Shown: positions 27,792-35,077 of the stretch, in pieces
Layout: the number at the start of each line of letters is the position of its first letter
Numbering within the stretch: the stretch's first letter is position 1
Assembly (NCBI RefSeq): GCF_001650915.1
Contig: NZ_LXYO01000023.1
Location: 1,178,001-1,242,000 of the forward strand
DNA: 64,000 nt
From: Marinobacter sp. EhC06
Lineage (GTDB): Bacteria > Pseudomonadota > Gammaproteobacteria > Pseudomonadales > Oleiphilaceae
Direction: 5' to 3'
The notes under the pieces: generated by a model
Seen by the model: the letters and a program-made list of their open reading frames with translations, nothing else
Told to the model about the DNA's origin: nothing
Databases searched by the model: none
Position numbers and translations under genes: made by a program

Positions 27792-28433
27792 CTACATCCA
27801 GTAGAAGAACTCCCGCCACTTGCTGCCGATTTCACAGTATCTGTCCCGAGGGCCGTAGCAGTAGTCACATTCCAGAACGTGATTAATAAAATGATCCCGT
27901 GCCTGTTGCTTCCGCTCCGGCCATGCATTGGAGGTTGACGGCTTCTCTACATTAACTGGTGGCGCTGGTTGCTGTTCGGGGGCTTCAGCCCAGGGTTCCG
28001 GCTGGCTGGTGTCTCGCTTCCAGAAATAGCCGGGGTCCTTGAAAAGCCTTCCATAGTCCGCCAGCACTTCAGCAGTCACAATCCCGTCTCGAATGTCTGT
28101 CAGGTCATCATCAGATAGGCCGGCTTCTAGGTCTCGCAGGGGGAGCCCGGACAATTCACAGGCCCTGACTATCTCACAGTGAACGGATACTGCTTTTGGA
28201 GTATCCTCGGATACGCTACTGACAAAACTGACGGAAGGGGCTTTTGTCAGTTCTGTCAGTTTCGGTTTATCCCTTGTGGGGAGTGAATCTACTCGGTTTA
28301 ACCAACGCCCATTTTTCCCTTTACCCTCTGAACTGCTACTGACAGAACCGACACAAGGCCGCGAAGCTCGCGGCGCTGATTCCGTTGGGGGTGTTGAGTC
28401 CTTGCCACTTAACCGGGAAAGCCAGCGCCCCAT
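27792..28433 (-). CDS. Hypothetical protein, 213 aa, cysteine motif at C-terminus
   Basis: Last gene of the replication operon, two bases after the DUF3987 stop. The N-terminal third is low complexity, rich in S, T, P and R, and the DNA encoding SVSFVSSVS is part of a hairpin-forming 53-bp segment duplicated at 26275-26327. The C-terminal end has a cluster ECDYCYGPRDRYCEIG that may bind a metal. Similar short CxxC-type tails accompany primase/helicase genes in islands. Function unknown. Confidence 0.6.
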   Translation of the reverse strand: MGRWLSRLSGKDSTPPTESAPRASRPCVGSVSSSSEGKGKNGRWLNRVDSLPTRDKPKLTELTKAPSVSFVSSVSEDTPKAVSVHCEIVRACELSGLPLRDLEAGLSDDDLTDIRDGIVTAEVLADYGRLFKDPGYFWKRDTSQPEPWAEAPEQQPAPPVNVEKPSTSNAWPERKQQARDHFINHVLECDYCYGPRDRYCEIGSKWREFFYWM

Positions 28434-28435
28434 GA

Positions 28436-29914
28436 CTAGCCCTCACTTACCCAGTAAAAACGAACGGAAGGACGCCCGCCCGTGTCGTTCTGGTAATGGC
28501 GTTTGATCTGGTTGTATTCCTCCAGGACGTCGATAGCGTCCTGTATCTGTTCTCGCTCGGTGAGCCCTGTCCATCCCTTGCGCTGTACTTCCCTTGGAGT
28601 GAAAGGCGAGGGGAGCTTGTCTTTTCGGAGCTGCATTAATTTCGCGCCTTTAATGGCCGCGTTATCAACAATGGCGTACAGGCGTTTCGCATGGCTTTTC
28701 AGATAGTCTGTAAGCTCCAGAGCCATAGCTAAGGAGTGTTCTGATATTGTGGTTTCTTCTGTTTCGATAAGCTCAAATATCAGGCTTAATGCCGCTACAG
28801 TCTTAGGCATTTTCTGAAGGTGGGCAGACAACACGGGATGGACATCATCTCCTCGTGATTCCGCTTGCATCTCTTCCCACCAGTCAATAAACATTGCTTG
28901 TCCGGCTTCATCAAATCGCGCCCGCTTCCCTTCTCTCGGTATGGCCGCCAGCCGGTGGAAGCAATCAGCATAAGCGTTGTAAATGTCGTCATTCGGCGGC
29001 ACGTCGTGCCATTTGACGCTTTTCGGGATATCTGGCCACACCGCAAGCTGAAGCCTTTGCACAAAACCATCATTGCCGTGACCCCGAACGGCCCCACGTA
29101 TCAGCGGCGCTATTTTGCTAGGCTGAATGCCGCCAATAACGGCCAGGGTCATTTTTTCAACGCGGACAATGGCCCGGCCAATGCGGTCAGTGGTATGCGA
29201 GTTGTCACCCTCATAGCATTCAAGATAAAACGCCCGGTCTGACGCGCCCTCTTCCTTTTCCAGTTTGGACAACCAGCCCGCCAGCTCATCCCGAACCAAT
29301 AGCAGGCCATCCGGGTTCTGGTTCATCAAAACCCCCAGTTGTTCTATGGTGGAATCGTTAACGATAAATCGCTTTGGGGTGGGCTCTTCTATATCCCCGA
29401 CACTGGCCCGCAGGGCTTCCCGTGCCCCTTCTTTATCGCCCTTTTTGGATAGGCGTTTGGCAGTATCTTCCGCCTGTTTTTTCTCAATTTGGGAGAGCTT
29501 CAATTCGGCTTCATATTCGGTTTTTTCTGCCTCGTATTCTTGCCAGGCGGCCCGCTCCATACCCTTCAAGGGGGCCAGTGCAGCACCTACCGCCGGTGAC
29601 TTGCTTGAAGCCGGGCCACCAATCACAGCGCCCCATAGGTTGGGGGTTAGGCCCCAGTCATCATGCTGTTTCGGGCATACTCTGATTTTGTTGCCGACAA
29701 CGGCAGAAAGCCCGCACAGTGCAGCAATGGCCACGTAATCGGGTGGGCATTGTTGCCGGGTTGCCACATCATCCACAAAAGCCCGGATCTGTTCCGGCAG
29801 AGCCTCCATAGGCAGCGGCATTACTTCCGGGTTATCTGGTGGCAGCGGAAGCGGTGGCATCATTTCTTTGGGGTTCACCAGAGGTGGCGGGGTGTTCTTG
29901 CTGGGGTCTGTCAC
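28436..29914 (-). CDS. DUF3987 helicase-like replication protein
   Basis: A 492-aa protein of the DUF3987 type found next to Toprim primases in plasmids, prophages and islands. A P-loop-like GGPASSKSP lies at 99-107, a charged coiled-coil segment at about 120-165, and DGLLLVRDELAGWL resembles a Walker B region. It probably unwinds DNA at the element's origin, an inference from the family. GTG start, one base overlapping the Toprim stop (TAGTG). P4 alpha carries primase and helicase in one chain; here they are split. Confidence 0.8.
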   Translation of the reverse strand: MTDPSKNTPPPLVNPKEMMPPLPLPPDNPEVMPLPMEALPEQIRAFVDDVATRQQCPPDYVAIAALCGLSAVVGNKIRVCPKQHDDWGLTPNLWGAVIGGPASSKSPAVGAALAPLKGMERAAWQEYEAEKTEYEAELKLSQIEKKQAEDTAKRLSKKGDKEGAREALRASVGDIEEPTPKRFIVNDSTIEQLGVLMNQNPDGLLLVRDELAGWLSKLEKEEGASDRAFYLECYEGDNSHTTDRIGRAIVRVEKMTLAVIGGIQPSKIAPLIRGAVRGHGNDGFVQRLQLAVWPDIPKSVKWHDVPPNDDIYNAYADCFHRLAAIPREGKRARFDEAGQAMFIDWWEEMQAESRGDDVHPVLSAHLQKMPKTVAALSLIFELIETEETTISEHSLAMALELTDYLKSHAKRLYAIVDNAAIKGAKLMQLRKDKLPSPFTPREVQRKGWTGLTEREQIQDAIDVLEEYNQIKRHYQNDTGGRPSVRFYWVSEG

Positions 29915-30831
29915 TACTTCACCTCATTCAGCCAGGTTGCCAGGTCGTTGAAGTCGGAAAGGTGAACCGGGCACCCTTCAGGCCATTCAGGTAAGGCAAG
30001 GCGGGCCGCTGATAGCTCCGCTGCCTTTCTTGCGGCAGCTGCTCCCGGGTTGCCTTCCGTTTTCCTGTCGTCATCACCGCACACAATGAGGTTACAGGAG
30101 GGCCAGCGCTGGCGGGTTGCCACTGCCACGGCGGGAAGGTTCCCGGCATCAATGGCAGCCAGCACAAACGCAGCAGGCATGGAAGCGGCCAAGGTCACCC
30201 CGGTTGCCCAACCTTCACATATCAGAACCGTGTCAGGTTCTCCGCCAGCTGCACCGGTCACAGGTATGAAGCGCTCCTGTTTGGCCCCCCCTGAGAGCAG
30301 CTTTTTGGAGCCGTCAGGCTGAATAAACTGAAGGCTTGAAAGCTCCCCACGTATGTCCCTTATATCGAGAACCAAGGCCGGGCCGATCTGGCGGGCTCTG
30401 AGAGGCTGAACTTGTTTTTTCACCAGGTAAGGGTGATCCGGTGCGGCAGGTCTGGCGCTCTTCCAAAGTTTCCGGGCGCGGTGTGCAGCGGTGGCGTGTC
30501 GTTGTTTCAGTTGTGACTGGCGGGCCGTTTTGGCCTTTTCCATGCGCTCCCTAAGCTGGCGGCGTTCTGCTTCCGTCAGTTGGTCTTGTCCCTTGCTGCA
30601 CCAGTTCTCTGCTATGCCGGCCCGCCAGCTTCCAAAGGCTCCAGCTGGCACCCCATCGAGGTGCAGGACATACCAGCCGTTACGGCTCCCTTTCTTATCG
30701 CTTTCAACGCGGAACCGGTGCAGCTCACCATCACAAATGAAGTTGGTTTCAGGGGCAGCGGGCAGGCCGGCGTCTGCCAGTACTTGGCGGAAGCTGTCGA
30801 TAATATCCCCGGTGCTATATTGGTGACTCAT
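29914..30831 (-). CDS. Toprim domain primase-like protein
   Basis: A 305-aa protein with a C-terminal Toprim domain: TVLICEGWATG with E206, and LIVCGDDDRK with D253-D255, the acidic residues that bind metal in primases and topoisomerases. The middle residues 85-125 are basic and helical. It is the likely primase of the element. ATG at 30831 overlaps the preceding stop (TGATG), so translation is coupled; the GTG three bases earlier is less likely. Confidence 0.85.
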   Translation of the reverse strand: MSHQYSTGDIIDSFRQVLADAGLPAAPETNFICDGELHRFRVESDKKGSRNGWYVLHLDGVPAGAFGSWRAGIAENWCSKGQDQLTEAERRQLRERMEKAKTARQSQLKQRHATAAHRARKLWKSARPAAPDHPYLVKKQVQPLRARQIGPALVLDIRDIRGELSSLQFIQPDGSKKLLSGGAKQERFIPVTGAAGGEPDTVLICEGWATGVTLAASMPAAFVLAAIDAGNLPAVAVATRQRWPSCNLIVCGDDDRKTEGNPGAAAARKAAELSAARLALPEWPEGCPVHLSDFNDLATWLNEVK

Positions 30832-31229
30832 CACTGCCCCTTACCGGTTGAAGCCTGAAACGGAATGTTTAAATAGTCGTCAGCTCCTACCAGCTGGCTA
30901 TGGATGTAGAACAAAAGGTTCAGGTCTTTCAGGCTGAAGAATTGGTAGGCTTTTTCTTTTGGCAATCCCCCTTGAAGAAGGGCGCCTATCAATGTCCGCA
31001 CAGCTTCAATAGCTCGCCTTTTCTTGGTCTCAGAATCCGGTATTGGAATTGCGTTGAGGGTATAGGGTGATATTGTTGCTATCTCAATCAGCCCTTGAAT
31101 CAGACGGTCTGTTACCAACTCATCAGGAATTTGTGCATCGTTCTCCGGCTGGCGGGCTTCGATCAAACGAACTGCTAGGTTTAAAAGCCTGTCAGGAGCG
31201 GAAGTGCGAGGGCTGTTATGCTCAAGCAT
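30831..31229 (-). CDS. Hypothetical protein, 132 aa
   Basis: Small helical protein between the AlpA-like gene and the primase gene. It starts at an ATG overlapping the AlpA stop by eight bases, with GGGAGG upstream, preferred to the longer open frame that begins inside alpA. A regulatory or replication accessory role is an inference from its operon position. No domain recognised. Confidence 0.65.
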   Translation of the reverse strand: MLEHNSPRTSAPDRLLNLAVRLIEARQPENDAQIPDELVTDRLIQGLIEIATISPYTLNAIPIPDSETKKRRAIEAVRTLIGALLQGGLPKEKAYQFFSLKDLNLLFYIHSQLVGADDYLNIPFQASTGKGQ

Positions 31230-31422
31230 TTGAATCAGCCTCCCGCTTTTCTGCCTGCTCTTTAATCCATGCCTGTACTTCTGATTCAAGCCAGCCAACG
31301 GAGCGGACAGATAGTTTTATCGGTTTTGGAAACCGGCCCTCTGCGATCAGTTCATAAAGTTTTGTGGTTCGAAGGCCGACCATTGAAATCACCTCAGGGC
31401 GGCGAAGAATGCGTTCAGTCAT
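31222..31422 (-). CDS. AlpA family DNA-binding regulator
   Basis: A 66-aa helix-turn-helix protein of the AlpA/MerR-like type: MTERILRRPEVISMVGLRTTK with the second helix LYELIAEGRFPKPIKLS and RSVGWLESEVQAWI. In P4-type elements such proteins act as excision or integrase regulators. It is the first gene of the operon that runs to 27792, and repeat block 5 begins 18 bp upstream. Confidence 0.88.
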   Translation of the reverse strand: MTERILRRPEVISMVGLRTTKLYELIAEGRFPKPIKLSVRSVGWLESEVQAWIKEQAEKREADSNA

Positions 31423-31439
31423 AAATCAAGCTCCTATGG

Positions 31440-32303
31440 GGTTACGCGAATTGCCACGGCAGGCAATGACACAAGACTACGAGGGGCGGCAGAGGCGAAC
31501 ACGCCTAGAACTTGGGGCGTTTTCTTGTCTTGAATTTATGACGGTTTGCAGGTGATGCCGGTGGCGGACAGCCGGCCCGGTCTCAGGTAACCCCAGCGGC
31601 AGCAGCTCGGCACCAGGTCAAGGGCGGTTCAGCAGCTGGCGGACAGCAGGATATCGGGAGCGGGCCTCAGGTGAGCCGGTGACCTTACCCCCTGACCGGA
31701 GCCCAGCGGGGACAATCGGAGACCGGTTCCCCGTGCCGGGGCAGCGGAATGGAGGCAGTCAGCACCGGGCCTGTACCAGATACCCTCAGCACTGGCGGAT
31801 CATCACCAGGAACAGCAGCGTTCAGCCGCTGGCGGACAGCAGGGAGCCAGGAGCTCGCCTCAGGTGAGCAGCCGGGCCGGTGGTCTGATCCCGTGCCGGA
31901 AGGTCAGCAGAGGCAGCGGGAGGCTGGCACCCGGTACCAGGGCAACGGCAGGCAGTGGAACCGCCAGCACCGGCCCGGACTGGGGCAGCTACTCCCAAAC
32001 GCTGGCGGGCTTTCCGTAGGTGGCAGGCACGGCGGACAGCCGGCCCGGTCTCAGGTACCCCCAGCGGCAGCAGCTCGGCACCAGGTCAAGGGCGGTTCAG
32101 TAGCTGGCGGACAGTAGAGAGCCGGGAGCGGCCCCCGATCTTGCGGGCAGGCCGGTGGCTGATTCTGTGCCGGGAAGTCAGCAGTGGCAACGGGAGGCCG
32201 GCTCTAGGTACCAGAGCAGGGGGAGGCGGTGGAGCCGCCAGCACCGGCCCGGGAGGCTGCCCCATGGCCGGAGGCCAGTTCCCGGTATCGGGTAGGACCT
32301 CTT
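31440..32303 (+). repeat. Mosaic repeat block 5
   Basis: A gene-free 881-bp gap, 31423-32303. Its first 400 bp (31440-31838) duplicate 25768-26167 with only a few differences. It has core 2 near 31571 and 32041, core 1 near 31621, 31811 and 32091, and core 3 near 31880 and 32153. Confidence 0.85.
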
Positions 32304-32945
32304 TCACTCTTCTGGGGTTTGATCGCGGTTGGTATCTGGTTCTTTTACGTAATGGATTTTTTTGGCTTCGGTGTATAGTTGCTTAACAACACTGCTCCCG
32401 CCCCTAAACCCTTTTGTTTTCATGCTTTGGGCGGCAAGCTCTAACGCTTCATCATAGGAGTAACCCTCATTGCGGAACCGGTTTACAATGACCCAACTTA
32501 GCCCCGTGTATTCCAGCCGCTGGCGGGCGTTTGTGAGCTTTACTCCTTTGTGAATCTTGCCGGTTACTCCAAAGGCGTCATCTAGGGTTTTGACCTCCAG
32601 TCCTATCAAGCGGTGTGCGGCTTTGCTGACAGCGCTCCCGCACCAGTCCGGCAAGGGAATTTTGGCCACTACGCACCAGTTCAATGCCTCAAAAAGGGCG
32701 AGCGGGTCCCCTGATTCCCATTTCTCCCTTTTGGCTGGGATGAGTTCGGTTATACAGCAACGCCTGATTTCTTCCAGGGGGAGCGTTTCAAGGCTGGCTG
32801 TATGAATCACCGGGCTTTCAGATAGCGCATTTTCAGCCCTCCAGCGATTGGCGGCAGCTTTGGACGGAAAGGCCGGGGATATTACCTGCTCCCAAGGCTC
32901 ACCGTCCGGGCCGGTGGTCTCAAGTACAATAACAAATTCAGCCAT
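32304..32945 (-). CDS. Hypothetical protein, 213 aa
   Basis: Unrecognised soluble protein between the integrase side and the repeats. Charged, helical and without signal or membrane segment. The order is an N-terminal strand-rich part ([20 protein letters not shown]) and a helical remainder ending in a basic, polar tail. The neighbouring gene at 32961 runs in the same direction 15 bp away, so they are probably co-expressed. Function unknown. Confidence 0.6.
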
Positions 32946-32960
32946 TGAATCCGCCAGTAG

Positions 32961-33179
32961 TCAGGCTGATTGTTTGGCTTCTATCAGGTCGAACAGTTGC
33001 CCATTCAGCAGCTCTGAAGCGGTAGCCAGTCCACCTATGAAAAAATCACTGTCGAGAAACTCAGGGCGGCCCGTGCATCCCCTCGCGGCTAAGATTTCCT
33101 GTTGCAGTCTGGCCACTACTTCTGTGGCTTCCCTCAGCTTTTCCAGTTGTTCAGCTTGCATGGTTTCCATTGCGTTCAT
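32961..33179 (-). CDS. Small hypothetical protein, 72 aa
   Basis: Mostly a coiled-coil helix (AEQLEKLREATEVVARLQQEI) followed by GRPEFLDSDFFIGG and a second helix. AAAGGAACATAACC-type spacing before the ATG is acceptable. It lies between the integrase and the 213-aa gene on the same strand. Function unknown. Confidence 0.55.
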   Translation of the reverse strand: MNAMETMQAEQLEKLREATEVVARLQQEILAARGCTGRPEFLDSDFFIGGLATASELLNGQLFDLIEAKQSA

Positions 33180-33210
33180 GGTTATGTTCCTTTCTCAGTG
33201 GTGGTTAGGT

Positions 33211-34443
33211 TTAGGCTGTCTTGCCACGGTTGAGGGCTACTACATTCCCCTTGCCGGTTCTCAGTTCATCCAGATAATCCGCCCACGTTTGCAGCATGGC
33301 GCGGCGGGCTTCAAGGTGGGTGGTTCGGTTGTACGCTCTTCCGGTGGTATCGCGGACAGAATGGCCTAGCTGTTGCTCTATGTACTCGGAACGAAACCCC
33401 AGATGTTCCGCCAGCACAGTACGAGCCATGGCGCGGAAGCCATGAGCGGACATCTTGTCCTTCAGGTCTAACCGTCCGAGAGCTGCCCCAATAGTGGCGT
33501 TGCTCATGGGGCGCTTTCGGTCCCGCACACTGGGGAATACATACCGGCCCCGGCCCGTGACTGCCTGAACCTCTTTCAGGATTTCCACGGCCTGCCGTGG
33601 CAGCGGGGTGACAAGTTGAAACCCGGTTTTGCTGGCGGTGAAGTGCCATTCAGCAGCTTTAAGGTCAATATCCGCCCATTCCGCCTGCCGTAGTTCACCA
33701 GGTCGAACAAACAGCAGCGGAGCCAGCTTCAGGGCCGCACAGGTGGCAAAGTGGCCCGGATAGCCATAAAGAGCTTTCATCAAAGGGCCGATTTCTTCCG
33801 GCTTGGTAATGGCGGGGTGATGTTTGGTTGGGGGTACTTTGAGAGCGTCCCTCAGGTCTGGGGTAATATCCCGCTCAACTCTTCCGGTGGCTATCCCATA
33901 GCGGAACACTTGCCCGCACAGGGTCTTAACCCGTCTGGCGGTCTCGATGTGCCCCTTGTCTTCTACCTTACGAAGTACCCCCAGCAATTCACCAGGGGTA
34001 ATTTCTCCAATTGGGCGGCGGCCTATGTGCGGAAAAGCATGAACCTCAAGGCGGCGGAGGTTGCGGCCTGCGTGCTCTTCAACCACAGCGCTTTGGTGTA
34101 CCTCCCGGTACCATTCACGGGCAATGGCTTCAAAGGTGTTGGAGGCGGCAGCATACCGGCTGTGCTTGATCTGCTTCCTGTGGTTGCTGGGGTCTATGCC
34201 CTTATCGAGCAGGGCGCGGGCTTCATCCCTCGCGGCCCTGGCATCCTTCAGGCTGACTTCAGGATATACCCCCAGAGCTAAGAGCCTTTCCTTTTTGGCA
34301 TGGCGATACTTCAGACGCCAATACTTCCCGGATTTCTGAACATGAAGGAAGAGCCCGGCCCCGTCGAACAGCTTATAGGCGCGGTCCTTGAACTCGGCAT
34401 TCTTGACGCTGGTAGCAGCCAGCTTGTTAACGGCCTGTTTCAT
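33211..34443 (-). CDS. int: P4-type tyrosine integrase
   Basis: A 410-aa site-specific recombinase. The N-terminal arm-binding/DUF4102-like domain contains AYKLFDGAGLFLHV and KYWRLKYR; the catalytic domain has R in FVRPGELRQ, the H-x-x-R box HGFR, the later GHS, and the nucleophile tyrosine in AYNR near residue 374. It would recombine the ssrA 3' end with the circular element's att site. The start codon is 176 bp from the right att copy; putative arm sites lie in between. Confidence 0.95.
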   Translation of the reverse strand: MKQAVNKLAATSVKNAEFKDRAYKLFDGAGLFLHVQKSGKYWRLKYRHAKKERLLALGVYPEVSLKDARAARDEARALLDKGIDPSNHRKQIKHSRYAAASNTFEAIAREWYREVHQSAVVEEHAGRNLRRLEVHAFPHIGRRPIGEITPGELLGVLRKVEDKGHIETARRVKTLCGQVFRYGIATGRVERDITPDLRDALKVPPTKHHPAITKPEEIGPLMKALYGYPGHFATCAALKLAPLLFVRPGELRQAEWADIDLKAAEWHFTASKTGFQLVTPLPRQAVEILKEVQAVTGRGRYVFPSVRDRKRPMSNATIGAALGRLDLKDKMSAHGFRAMARTVLAEHLGFRSEYIEQQLGHSVRDTTGRAYNRTTHLEARRAMLQTWADYLDELRTGKGNVVALNRGKTA

Positions 34444-34459
34444 GTCGGGGTGTCCGTTT

Positions 34460-34508
34460 GGGGGTACAAAAAACCAACCTTGAGCGATGTACCCCTAAAT
34501 GTACCCCC
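34460..34508. repeat. Candidate right arm-type integrase sites
   Basis: TACCCCT at 34490 and TACCCCC at 34502 repeat with a 12-bp period as on the left end, and GGGGGTAC at 34460 is an inverted copy. All lie between the integrase start and the right att copy. Confidence 0.5.
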
Positions 34509-34561
34509 ACTTTTCCCGGCTTTCAATGTATTCCGGCGAACCTTCGCGCAACATTCAGGCA

Positions 34562-34586
34562 TTAAAAAACCCGCTGTGGCGCGGGT
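34562..34586 (-). terminator. Element-supplied terminator for ssrA
   Basis: On the minus strand ACCCGC, a six-base loop and GCGGGT are followed by TTTTTT. It lies 35 bp past the tmRNA 3' end and replaces the native terminator now at 22331-22357. Confidence 0.8.
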
Positions 34587-34618
34587 CTCAGAGGTGATCG
34601 GATTGTTCCGATTTAGAA

Positions 34619-34634
34619 TTTGGTGGAGACGGCG
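34619..34634. repeat. Right attachment site copy in ssrA 3' end
   Basis: TTTGGTGGAGACGGCG, identical to 22368-22383. It covers the last 14 bases of the tmRNA including its CCA end. Confidence 0.92.
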
Positions 34635-34985
34635 GGAATTGAACCCGCGTCCGCCAGTACTCAGCCTTGAGGTCTACATGTTTAGCGTCTCTCTATTGAT
34701 TTAAGTTCAAGCGACCCGAGAGCCAGGGTGCAAAAACCGAGTTCTTTAAATCTTAGCCGTTAACCAGTGAACTCTGGGTAACGGAGCATCCCGTAAGCGA
34801 TGACGTCCTGAGATGTTGCTTCCGGGCTACGGGCGACCCGGTCAGGACGACTAGCAGCTTACGCTGCTAGTGCGTAGTTTTCGTCGTTTGCGACTATTGC
34901 GTTGCAGCTTTGGATTAACGAGATTGGCTGCCATCTCGACATGCACTCAAGGGTTCGCCACCAGCGTCGAAGCCATGTCGTCCCC
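34621..34985 (-). ncRNA. ssrA: Transfer-messenger RNA (tmRNA)
   Basis: A 365-nt RNA. It starts GGGGACGACATGGCTTCGACG and ends in a T-arm (GCGGGTTCAATTCCCGC) and CCACCA. The tag frame at 34891-34859 encodes ANDENYALAA then TAA, a standard degradation tag. It rescues stalled ribosomes with SmpB, whose gene lies 1.6 kb away. The 3' end is the integration site of the element and remains intact. Confidence 0.97.
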
Positions 34986-34993
34986 TTACCTTC

Positions 34994-35023
34994 AGTATAT
35001 GTGTCCGGTTTGCCGGACTTCAA
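34994..35023 (-). promoter_or_regulatory. Sigma-70 promoter of ssrA
   Basis: On the minus strand TTGAAG (35023-35018) and TATACT (34999-34994) are 18 bp apart, and the -10 box is 8 bp before the tmRNA 5' end at 34985. Confidence 0.75.
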
Positions 35024-35051
35024 GGTTTGTTTGTTGCAGTTTTGTGCTTAC

Positions 35052-35077
35052 AGGGCTGTAGATGTACCTACAGCCCT
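35052..35077 (-). terminator. Hairpin at the end of the wax ester synthase gene
   Basis: AGGGCTGTAG pairs perfectly with CTACAGCCCT across six bases and overlaps the stop codon. There is no T-run, so it may stabilise the mRNA end or terminate weakly. Confidence 0.5.

Larger units (their letters stand above)
22368..34634. mobile_element. 12.25-kb satellite-like integrative element in ssrA
   Basis: Bounded by the 16-bp direct repeat TTTGGTGGAGACGGCG, one copy being the 3' end of the intact tmRNA gene. The integrase gene is next to the tmRNA copy, the usual geometry of tRNA/tmRNA-targeting P4-type elements. Contents in order on the minus strand from the right: integrase, two small unknowns, repeats, AlpA-like regulator, a small protein, Toprim primase, DUF3987 protein, an unknown, repeats, lambda Z/U-like tail genes, repeats, ATPase/STAS-like pair, repeats. 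No capsid, terminase, conjugation or lysis genes are seen. This fits a phage satellite or a degraded prophage-derived island. Confidence 0.9.

Noticed and set aside
22580..32303. CRISPR array in the repeat region
   Set aside because: Units are long (about 270 bp), diverged and mosaic; no short constant repeats with uniform spacers and no cas genes.
22580..32303. Integron attC array
   Set aside because: No core sites of the GTTRRRY/RYYYAAC type and no integron integrase; genes do not sit as single cassettes between units.
34300..34704. 134-aa plus-strand frame across the integrase start and tmRNA end
   Set aside because: It runs through the tmRNA gene and att site; the well-known RNA explains the sequence.
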